From NCBI GenBank assembly GCA_036337765.1, contig JAYZDP010000110.1:1-19599 (forward strand): a stretch of 19,599 nucleotides of DNA, read 5' to 3'. Each line of letters opens with the position of its first letter. Position 1 is the first letter of the stretch. The position numbers and the translations under genes are program-made. The notes under the pieces were generated by a model. The model did not search any database, was not told the DNA's origin, and was given only the letters and a program-made list of their open reading frames with translations. This document shows positions 1 to 5,878 of the stretch, piece by piece. Source of the stretch: JAYZDP01 sp036337765. Its GTDB lineage: Bacteria; Acidobacteriota; Thermoanaerobaculia; Multivoradales; Multivoraceae.

Positions 1-37
1 TCGCCGCCGTACCGACACAATCCCAGGAGACACTCCC

Positions 38-865
38 ATGACGATGGTCATCGACAAGACGGACATGGTTGCGGCCGAGCTTGCCGACGTCCAGTCGAGC
101 CGCGACCCCCGCGACATCAAGATCGACAAGGTGGGTGTGAAGAACATCGAGTATCCGATCATCGTCAAAGACCGGTCCAACGGTACCCAGTCGACGATCG
201 GCCGGCTCAACATGTATGTAGACCTGCCGGCACACTTCAAGGGCACCCACATGAGCCGCTTCCTGGAGGCGTTGAACGCCCACGAGGGGCCCATCGGCGT
301 CGAGGAGATCCCGGAGATCCTTGATGCGATGCGCACCAGGCTCGAGGCCCAGACGGCCCACTTTTTCGTCACCTTCCCCTACTTCATGGAGAAGCGAGCC
401 CCGGTGACAGGCGCACGCGGCATGATGCCCTACGTGTGCGGCTTCGATGCATGTGCCGGCGAAAACGACGACTTCATCGCGCTCGCGGAGGTGCCGGTCA
501 CGACCCTGTGCCCGTGCTCGAAAGAGATCAGCGCGCGCGGTGCGCACAACCAGCGCGGCGTAGTCCGCCTCAAGGTCCGCTTCGACGGTGAGCTGTGGCT
601 CGAAGAGCTGATCGAGCTGGTGGAGGAGTCGGCGAGCTGCGACCTCTTCCCGGTGCTCAAGCGGCCCGACGAGAAGTTCGTCACCGAGAAGGCCTACGAC
701 AACCCGCGCTTCGTCGAGGACCTGAGCCGCGAGGTCACCTTGCGGCTGAAGGACGACTCTCGCATCCGTTGGTTCTCGATCGAGGTCGAGAACTACGAGT
801 CGATCCACGCGCACAACGCCTACGCCTCGATCGAGCAGTGGTGCGACGAGGGCGCGGCGTTTTGA
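38..865 (+). CDS. folE2: GTP cyclohydrolase FolE2 (type IB)
   Basis: This cytoplasmic enzyme converts GTP to 7,8-dihydroneopterin triphosphate, the first step of folate and other pterin synthesis. The 275-residue length is normal for FolE2 and the whole domain is present. The active-site segment TTLCPCSKEIS carries Cys158, followed by His170 in HNQRG, Glu227 and His257. These keep a constant offset of 11 from the Neisseria gonorrhoeae catalytic residues as I remember them (Cys147, His159, Glu216, His246). FolE2 enzymes are not restricted to zinc, unlike classical FolE, and in some bacteria are induced by zinc starvation; I see no Zur-like site, but only 37 bases lie upstream. The ATG at 38 is chosen because AGGAGA at 25-30 sits seven bases before it; an ATG at 44 is a weaker alternative. 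It is followed directly by an overlapping pyrE-like gene, so co-transcription is likely. Confidence 0.95.
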   Translation: MTMVIDKTDMVAAELADVQSSRDPRDIKIDKVGVKNIEYPIIVKDRSNGTQSTIGRLNMYVDLPAHFKGTHMSRFLEALNAHEGPIGVEEIPEILDAMRTRLEAQTAHFFVTFPYFMEKRAPVTGARGMMPYVCGFDACAGENDDFIALAEVPVTTLCPCSKEISARGAHNQRGVVRLKVRFDGELWLEELIELVEESASCDLFPVLKRPDEKFVTEKAYDNPRFVEDLSREVTLRLKDDSRIRWFSIEVENYESIHAHNAYASIEQWCDEGAAF

Positions 866-1485
866 ATCGGACGATTCCCGAGGAGATGGAGCTCGAGGTT
901 CTCCTGGCCGAGCTCCGTGAGCTGATCGTCGAGCGCAGCATCCGCTACGGCGAGTTCACGCTGGCCTCGGGGGCCTCGAGTGCGTACTACTGCGACACCA
1001 AGCTCAGCGTCTTGAGCCCACGCGGCGCCGCGCTGATCGGCGAGGGCCTGTACCGACTGCTGCTTCCGCACCAGGTCCTTGGTGTCGGCGGGTTGGCGAT
1101 GGGGGCGGCGTACCTCGCGACCGCCGTTGCCATGGCCTCGGACGGCCGCGAGCCGGAGATGTACGGCTTCACGGTGCGCAACGACGACAAGGACCACGGG
1201 CGCGGGCAGAAGATCGACGAGTCCTGGTACCCGACGGGTCGGCCCCTGATTCAGCCCGGCCGTCCAGTGGCACTCGTCGATGATGTCGTCACCAGCGCCG
1301 GTTCGGTGCTGCGTGCGCTCGACGCCGTCGAGACGGCCGGCTGCGAGGTCAAGGTGGTCGCCGCGGTTCTCGATCGACAGGCCGGCGGCGCCGATCGCAT
1401 TCGTGAGCGCGGCTATCCCTTCGTCGCACTGCTCGCGGCCGATGCGCAAGGCGTCGTCAGCCCGGCCATCAACCTAGGCGGGTAG
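862..1485 (+). CDS. pyrE: Orotate phosphoribosyltransferase
   Basis: Predicted to transfer phosphoribose from PRPP to orotate, giving OMP in pyrimidine synthesis. The PRPP loop VALVDDVVTSAGS (residues 136-148, numbered from the TTG) matches the family's acidic-pair loop, and the catalytic flexible loop is visible as DDKDHGRG with Lys110 and His112. An upstream orotate-site segment YGEFTLASG is also present. The frame stays open far upstream into folE2, but homology begins only near here. Two starts fit: TTG at 862, whose TTGA overlaps the folE2 stop (207 residues), or ATG at 886 (199 residues). The ATG has AGGAG directly abutting it, too close for a normal ribosome site, so I prefer TTG with translational coupling. 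Other type I phosphoribosyltransferases share the loop, but the KDHG motif favours OPRT. Confidence 0.85.
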   Translation: MNRTIPEEMELEVLLAELRELIVERSIRYGEFTLASGASSAYYCDTKLSVLSPRGAALIGEGLYRLLLPHQVLGVGGLAMGAAYLATAVAMASDGREPEMYGFTVRNDDKDHGRGQKIDESWYPTGRPLIQPGRPVALVDDVVTSAGSVLRALDAVETAGCEVKVVAAVLDRQAGGADRIRERGYPFVALLAADAQGVVSPAINLGG

Positions 1486-1508
1486 CCGGTCGAGGTCTTC
1501 TACGTGCT

Positions 1509-1528
1509 CGGGCGTGGGCCCCGGCCCG
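1509..1528. terminator. Weak hairpin between convergent genes
   Basis: The 46-base gap between the pyrE-like gene and the convergent phosphotransferase gene holds an inverted repeat, CGGGC at 1509-1513 and GCCCG at 1524-1528, around a ten-base G+C-rich loop. There is no T-tract on either side. It could help end transcription of either gene, but such repeats arise often by chance in G+C-rich DNA. Confidence 0.2.
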
Positions 1529-1531
1529 GTC

Positions 1532-2539
1532 CTACTGGTAGGAGCCGGCCAGGAGCCTTAGGAGGTCGTACTCGAGCTCGGCGCAGCGCCGTCCGCTGCC
1601 GGCCATGATGACCGACCGGAACGAGCGGTCGAGATGCTGGCGCGACTGTCCTGCGAGGCCCATCCCCCAGCGCAACGCACCGTAGACCTTCCACCAGTGA
1701 AAACTGTGCTCGTCCCAGGCGCCGCCGGCGGCCTCGTAGCCGGCGCGCAGATCGGTGCGGTCAGCGAGACCGCCTACTTCGAGGCCGTCGTTGCGGAAGC
1801 GCCACATACGTTGGCACACCCAGGCCACGTCCTCCATGCCGTCGCCGAGGTGACACCCCTCCCAGTCGAGCACGGCCTCGAGGCCGTGCTCGGTCACCAG
1901 GATGTTGCCGTGGCGAAAGTCGCCGTGCACGAAGACAAGGCTCGTGGGGTCGGCCGGCCGGTGGCGTTCGAGCCACTTGTAGGCGAGCGCGAAGGTCGGA
2001 GACGGCTGCAGGAGCGACTCGAGCAGCTCGCGTAGCGTTGCGAGCCCGGTCTTCGCAGGGGAGCCGTTGTGCGGGCGACGCAGGGTCGGATGTGCGGCGT
2101 CGGTGGGCGACAGATGAAGCTTCGCCATCGCCTCGCCCATCTGGCGTCCGACGCGAGCGCCGAGCCCTTCGGTGTCGGTGGCGAGCCTCAAGATCTGTCG
2201 CGCCACGCTCACCCCCGCCACGCGGGTCGAGATGATGAAGGGACCGCCGACGTAGGCCTCGTCGGTACATACCGCGTGGACGTGCGGCACCGGTACTCCC
2301 GCCGCCTCGGCGAAGCGCAGGTTGGAAGCCTCGGCTTCGGTGGACACGATCTGAATCGCTGCGGTCGGGACCACGGTCGCCGCCAGTCCGAGGGGCTCTC
2401 CCTGTCGCTCGGCGTCGAAGAGCACGTTCAGGCGCCGGGCTCCGGCCGACACCGGCTGCAGCTCGCCTACCGACACCTCCCCCCACTCGTCCGACAGGAA
2501 GCGCTCGATGCCCTCTCGTACGGCGGCGAGGTCGGTCAC
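1532..2539 (-). CDS. APH-fold phosphotransferase (LvaA/ACAD10-kinase-like)
   Basis: A 335-residue protein of the aminoglycoside-phosphotransferase (kinase-like) fold. The catalytic loop HGDFRHGN (205-212, catalytic Asp207) and the metal-binding DWE (225-227) are intact, followed by a helical C-terminal lobe. Members of this branch in bacteria are usually not resistance genes; several phosphorylate hydroxyacyl-CoA substrates, as reported for LvaA of Pseudomonas and the kinase domains of human ACAD10/11. The strand-3 region (about 50-60, GLAATVV) lacks the usual Lys or Arg that anchors ATP. The GTG start at 2539 overlaps the stop of the DUF6285 gene (GTGA), which points to translational coupling and a joint role. 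It is the last gene of a five-gene minus-strand operon. The substrate cannot be read from sequence; maltokinase-like or choline-kinase-like activity is not excluded. Confidence 0.8.
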   Translation of the reverse strand: MTDLAAVREGIERFLSDEWGEVSVGELQPVSAGARRLNVLFDAERQGEPLGLAATVVPTAAIQIVSTEAEASNLRFAEAAGVPVPHVHAVCTDEAYVGGPFIISTRVAGVSVARQILRLATDTEGLGARVGRQMGEAMAKLHLSPTDAAHPTLRRPHNGSPAKTGLATLRELLESLLQPSPTFALAYKWLERHRPADPTSLVFVHGDFRHGNILVTEHGLEAVLDWEGCHLGDGMEDVAWVCQRMWRFRNDGLEVGGLADRTDLRAGYEAAGGAWDEHSFHWWKVYGALRWGMGLAGQSRQHLDRSFRSVIMAGSGRRCAELEYDLLRLLAGSYQ

Positions 2540-2916
2540 GACTCGGACTCTCCGGCGTAGTCGTAATCGTCGTAACCGGGCTTTGAGATCGACAGCTTGC
2601 CGCGCACGATCTTCACCAGGGCGGGCCAGGCTCGGCGCTCGAGATCCTCGTCTCCCGAGAGAAGCCTTTCGCTGAGCTGCCGACCCAACTCGGTCGCTCC
2701 GATAGCTTCATCCTCACCCAGCGCCTCGGCGATCAACTCGGCCTCGCGGGCCTCGAGCTCGGCACCGGATTCCAGCTCACGCTGGACGATGCGACACAGG
2801 TTGGCGGCCACGCGCGCCTGGTGGCGCACGCCACCCTCCGTCGCCGGCATCAAAGTCTCCTCCAGAAGCTCCGCGACCGCGTCGAGCAGCTCCCAGGCAC
2901 TGGGTCTGTCCTGCAT
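2536..2916 (-). CDS. DUF6285 family protein (LvaB-like)
   Basis: A 126-residue, mostly helical cytoplasmic protein with no signal peptide or membrane segment. The N-terminal pattern MQDRPSAWELLDAVAELL, then HQARVAANLCRIVQREL and a C-terminal WPALVKIVRGKL, match my recollection of the DUF6285 family, which almost always lies next to an APH-fold kinase. In levulinate degradation a small partner protein, LvaB, is required by the kinase LvaA, and I believe it belongs to this family, but I cannot check that here. The tail is acidic and Tyr/Ser-rich (about 114-126). The ATG at 2916 is 14 bases after the DUF971 stop, with GAGGG about eight bases upstream. Its TGA overlaps the GTG of the kinase gene, so the two proteins are probably made in step and may form a complex. 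Confidence 0.75.
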   Translation of the reverse strand: MQDRPSAWELLDAVAELLEETLMPATEGGVRHQARVAANLCRIVQRELESGAELEAREAELIAEALGEDEAIGATELGRQLSERLLSGDEDLERRAWPALVKIVRGKLSISKPGYDDYDYAGESES

Positions 2917-2930
2917 TCAGGCGGCCCTCA

Positions 2931-3266
2931 TCAAGCCAGGTCGTCTTTGTCGAGGGTCGGCGTTTCCCCTTCCCGCGCGGAGCACAGGCGGCGCAGGAAG
3001 CGATAGCTGTAGATCCCGTCGCGGCAGCCGTTGCGCCATACGATGTGAATGGCGTAGTTCCCCACCGGCGATACTTCCTGCGGCTCGACGTCTTCGGCTG
3101 GCTCGCGGTAGCTAATCTGTCCGCCGTAGCCCTGACACCCCGCGCACGGACAGTAGCCGGACAGGTAGCGATAGGACGGCTTCGCCTGAAACCCGTCGTC
3201 CCAGGTGAGTAGAAAGGCGCCCTCGTCGGGCAGGCGGCGGACCTCGGTGAGGGTCGTGTCGGCCAT
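2931..3266 (-). CDS. DUF971 / GBBH-like N-terminal domain protein
   Basis: A 111-residue single-domain protein of the DUF971 family, the fold also found at the N terminus of gamma-butyrobetaine hydroxylase and fused to some Mrp/ApbC iron-sulfur carrier proteins. Visible family features are the Cys cluster CPCAGC (Cys39, Cys41, Cys44), SPVGNYAIHIVW, and GIYSYRFLRRL. In the eukaryotic hydroxylases three such cysteines plus one His bind zinc; here the position of that His, before the GIYS motif, appears to be Cys81. The role of stand-alone bacterial members is not established, and links to Fe-S or metal handling are inference. The ATG at 3266 follows AGAGGA, which overlaps the mogA stop; only seven bases separate the genes. 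The mogA neighbour fits a metal-cofactor context but does not prove it. Confidence 0.85.
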   Translation of the reverse strand: MADTTLTEVRRLPDEGAFLLTWDDGFQAKPSYRYLSGYCPCAGCQGYGGQISYREPAEDVEPQEVSPVGNYAIHIVWRNGCRDGIYSYRFLRRLCSAREGETPTLDKDDLA

Positions 3267-3273
3267 CGGTCCT

Positions 3274-3804
3274 CTACTTCTTCTTCGGACGGAAGGCGAC
3301 GATTCGGCTCTCGTCGGTCGTCAGGTACGGACCGCCAATCAGATCGACGCAGTAGGGGATGGCCGGGAAGACGGCGTCGAGACACTCCGAGATGGCCCTG
3401 GGCTGCCCGGGAAGGTTGACGATCAGCGACCCGCCGCGGATGCCCGCGGTCTGGCGGGACAGGATGGCGGTCGGCACCGCTTCGAGCGAGACCTTGCGCA
3501 TCAGCTCGCCGAAGCCGGGCATGCTCTTTTGGGATACGGCATCGGTGGCCTCTGGAGTGACGTCGCGCGCCGACGGACCGGTACCGCCGGTCGTGATGAC
3601 CAGGCAGCACCCCTCGCTGTCGCACAGCTCGATGATCGCGTCGTCGAGTTCCGGCCGCTCGTCGGGGACGACGCGTGCCACGGCCGCCCACTCCGAGGTC
3701 ACGACCTCCGTCAGATAGGCGCGGATCGCCGGACCGCCGCGGTCCTCATACTCGCCGCGGCTGGCTCGGTCCGAAACGGTCAGAATGCCGATTCGCGCGC
3801 TCAT
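3274..3804 (-). CDS. mogA: Molybdopterin adenylyltransferase family protein (MogA/MoaB)
   Basis: Predicted to adenylylate molybdopterin before molybdenum insertion, in the cytoplasm. The 176 residues cover one complete MoCF-binding domain: N-terminal ARIGILTVSDRASRGEYEDR, the signature TTGGTGPSARDVTPEAT, and LPGQPRAISECLDAVFPAIP near the C terminus, all diagnostic for MogA/MoaB/MoeA domains. It ends in a basic KKK. The frame is open far upstream to 4377, but that part lies inside the mannosyltransferase gene and has no family similarity; the ATG at 3804 starts the domain exactly, 13 bases after the upstream stop. No strong ribosome site precedes it, so coupling to upstream translation is likely. 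No other molybdenum cofactor gene or molybdoenzyme is visible here. MogA and MoaB cannot be separated by eye. Confidence 0.9.
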   Translation of the reverse strand: MSARIGILTVSDRASRGEYEDRGGPAIRAYLTEVVTSEWAAVARVVPDERPELDDAIIELCDSEGCCLVITTGGTGPSARDVTPEATDAVSQKSMPGFGELMRKVSLEAVPTAILSRQTAGIRGGSLIVNLPGQPRAISECLDAVFPAIPYCVDLIGGPYLTTDESRIVAFRPKKK

Positions 3805-3817
3805 CGGGGGCGCGATT

Positions 3818-4963
3818 CTACCCGGCCCAGTGGAAGGTCGCGTGGCGCACGAGGAGCACCACCTGAATGGCCAAGAAAATCGAAGCCGTTGTGGCGAGCC
3901 AAATTCGGCGTTCCCCAGCGGTGAAAATGCCGCCCAAGACGACGAAGATCGGGAACAGGACGGCCGCGTAGCGGGTGAACGACGTGAAGCTGCCGGCGAG
4001 TGGCGCGATGAGCACGATCGGCAGGCAGAACCAGAAGAAGCGTCGGTCGAGGCGCCAGACGGGGAACAGGGTGGCGAGCACCAACAGGAACGCGAGGCGG
4101 TCCAGAAGGGAGTACTCGAAATCGTGAATCGCGCGCATGTCGAACAAGCGGGCGAAGAACTGCGGGATTCGCACGAGGCCGCCTGGGTCCACGAGGCCGG
4201 GGAGGCGGGCGAGCCCGGCGAGAGCGTCACCGCTGACGATGCGCATGTTGATGAGATAGAACGTGAATCCAGCAAGTGGTGCCGCCATGGAGACCACCTC
4301 GATGCCGTCGAGCCGCCGGTCCCAACGCCATCGATCGTAGAGGTCGCATGCGATGACGAGGCACAGCGCCACCCCAACCGGTCTCGTCAGCGCGGCCAGA
4401 AAGCCCGCTGCGGCCACGAGTTCGTAGCGTTCGAGCTCAAACCCCCAGAAGGCAGCGACAATCAGCAGCAGAAACAGGCCCTCGGTGTACGGCAGCTGGA
4501 AGAACAGGGCACCGGGGAAGGCGAGGAGCAGGACGAGGGTGGCCCACTCGGTGCCTGGGTGGGCGCGGCGCAGCAGAGCGAAGAGCAGGATCACCGCGGC
4601 CAGCGAGCTGAGATTCGAGACCAAGAGGGCAGCGCCGAGAAAAGAGATGCCCGGGGCCAGTGAGATCCATCGGATCAGCCATGGGAAGAGCGGAAAGTAG
4701 GCGATCGGTGGACGCGGCTGTCCGTAACCTTCTGCAGCTAGATAGAGATAGTGCTGGGCGTGCCAGGTCTCCAGGCTCGAGGTCGGAGTCGGAGAGCCCG
4801 ACTCCGGCCAGTGAAAATGGCCAAGCCAGGCCTCGCCGTTGAAGGCTCCCGGCAACAAGAGCGGTGCCGTGAAGGCCAGAAGGACCAGGGCCAGCTTGTA
4901 AATCCCCACAGCAGAGGCGAGCCGGACGAGCTCCGAGAGTCTCGATGTGGTGACCTCCGACAT
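3818..4963 (-). CDS. PIG-V-like GT-C mannosyltransferase
   Basis: A 381-residue polytopic inner-membrane protein with about eight to ten hydrophobic segments. Family marks are a first extracytoplasmic loop followed by YLAAEGYG and IAYFPLFPWLIRW, then LPYTEGLFLLL (Glu151), LTRPVGVALCL, and FTRYAAVLFPIF. This pattern is that of PIG-V-type GT-C glycosyltransferases, which use lipid-phosphate sugars outside the membrane; bacterial members do not make GPI anchors and their acceptors are mostly unknown. The loop residue expected as Asp after Trp67 is His68, so activity is uncertain. It is the first gene of the five-gene minus-strand operon. I chose ATG 4963 (MSEVTTS), although its GGAGGA directly abuts the start; GTG at 5005 would add 14 polar residues but has no ribosome site. 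Confidence 0.8.
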   Translation of the reverse strand: MSEVTTSRLSELVRLASAVGIYKLALVLLAFTAPLLLPGAFNGEAWLGHFHWPESGSPTPTSSLETWHAQHYLYLAAEGYGQPRPPIAYFPLFPWLIRWISLAPGISFLGAALLVSNLSSLAAVILLFALLRRAHPGTEWATLVLLLAFPGALFFQLPYTEGLFLLLIVAAFWGFELERYELVAAAGFLAALTRPVGVALCLVIACDLYDRWRWDRRLDGIEVVSMAAPLAGFTFYLINMRIVSGDALAGLARLPGLVDPGGLVRIPQFFARLFDMRAIHDFEYSLLDRLAFLLVLATLFPVWRLDRRFFWFCLPIVLIAPLAGSFTSFTRYAAVLFPIFVVLGGIFTAGERRIWLATTASIFLAIQVVLLVRHATFHWAG

Positions 4964-5011
4964 TCCTCCGCCGTCCGTCGTTCGGGAGCGCCAAAACTGT
5001 AGCACCGGGCG

Positions 5012-5039
5012 TAGACCGACCGCTCGAGGCTCGTATGAT
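5012..5039 (+). promoter_or_regulatory. Candidate sigma70-like promoter of the cyclase gene
   Basis: TATGAT at 5034-5039 matches five of six bases of a -10 element. TAGACC at 5012-5017 matches four of six of a -35 element, with a 16-base spacer. The site lies between the divergent mannosyltransferase and cyclase genes and would give a very short leader ahead of the AGGAGG ribosome site at 5047-5052. This is a pattern match only, in G+C-rich DNA where consensus-like boxes are uncommon. Confidence 0.4.
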
Positions 5040-5059
5040 CCGTTGCAGGAGGACTTGCC

Positions 5060-5875
5060 ATGAAGTGGATCACCTCGAGCCTCGTCCTGTTGTCGCTGGG
5101 CTGTACCGTCTCGGTCAGCGATGAGCGAGCGGCGGAGCCCGCAGCCGGACTCTCATTCGCTGACCTCGAGCTGGTGGATCTGTCCTGGAGCTACGGCGAG
5201 GACACGCTCTTTTGGCCCACGGCGATGCAGAAGTTCGACTTGAAGGAGGTGGCGTACGGCATCAGTAAGGGGGGCTACTTCTACTCGGCCTACGACTTCT
5301 GTGCACCCGAGCACGGCGGCACGCACCTGGACGCGCCGCGCCACTTCTCCGAGAATGGCTGGACCTCGGAGGCGATCCCTCTCGATCGGCTGCTGACGCC
5401 AGCGGTGGTCCTCGACATTTCCGCCGAGGCGTCCGCGGATCGCGACTATCGGCTGGCCGTCGGCGACGTTGAGGCCTGGGAGGCTGAGCACGGAGAAATC
5501 CCGGCGGGCTCGACGGTCTACCTGCGCACCGGCTGGGGCGAGCGCTGGCCCGACGCGATGCGCTACCTCGGCGACGACACCGTGGGCGACGCGACGAAGC
5601 TCCACTTCCCGTCCTACGGCGAGGCGGCGGCGCGCCTGCTCGTCGAGCGCGGAGTGGCCGCGCTTGGGATCGACACCGCATCGATCGACTACGGCCCTTC
5701 CGAGGACTTCATTGTCCACCAGGTGGTGAACGGGGCCAACGTCATCGGCCTCGAGAACGTCGCCAAGCTCGAGCGGCTGCCGCCCACGGGCGCATGGACG
5801 GTTGCCTTACCGATGAAGACCGACAACGGCTCCGGCGGACCGGTGCGGATCCTGGGTCTGGTTCCGGCCGGGTAG
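5060..5875 (+). CDS. Cyclase family lipoprotein (kynurenine formamidase-like)
   Basis: A 271-residue metal-dependent hydrolase of the cyclase family (PF04199 type), which includes KynB arylformamidase and isatin hydrolase. The metal motif HGGTHLDAPRH (His85, His89, Asp91, His95) is complete, and His220 in FIVHQ and Glu232 in IGLEN fit the later catalytic positions. The N terminus is a lipoprotein signal with lipobox LSLGC and Cys15, so the enzyme is probably anchored in the periplasm or at the outer membrane, unlike cytoplasmic KynB. The start ATG has AGGAGG seven bases upstream. No tryptophan-degradation genes lie nearby, so the substrate is open; exported members of this family are common and mostly uncharacterised. 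It is a single-gene unit, ending three bases before the convergent RND permease stop. Confidence 0.88.
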   Translation: MKWITSSLVLLSLGCTVSVSDERAAEPAAGLSFADLELVDLSWSYGEDTLFWPTAMQKFDLKEVAYGISKGGYFYSAYDFCAPEHGGTHLDAPRHFSENGWTSEAIPLDRLLTPAVVLDISAEASADRDYRLAVGDVEAWEAEHGEIPAGSTVYLRTGWGERWPDAMRYLGDDTVGDATKLHFPSYGEAAARLLVERGVAALGIDTASIDYGPSEDFIVHQVVNGANVIGLENVAKLERLPPTGAWTVALPMKTDNGSGGPVRILGLVPAG

Positions 5876-5878
5876 CGA

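Noticed and set aside
595..861. Upstream extension of the pyrE-like frame into folE2
   Set aside because: The added residues are Arg/Ala-rich, lie inside folE2 in another frame, and precede the first OPRT-like residues.
3805..4377. Upstream extension of the mogA frame
   Set aside because: It lies within the mannosyltransferase gene and reads as Ser/Cys/Arg-rich noise; the MogA domain begins exactly at 3804.
3785..4663. A 292-codon plus-strand open frame opposite mogA and the mannosyltransferase
   Set aside because: The product is Glu/Gln/Arg-rich with no recognisable domain, and it is fully antisense to a clear membrane protein.
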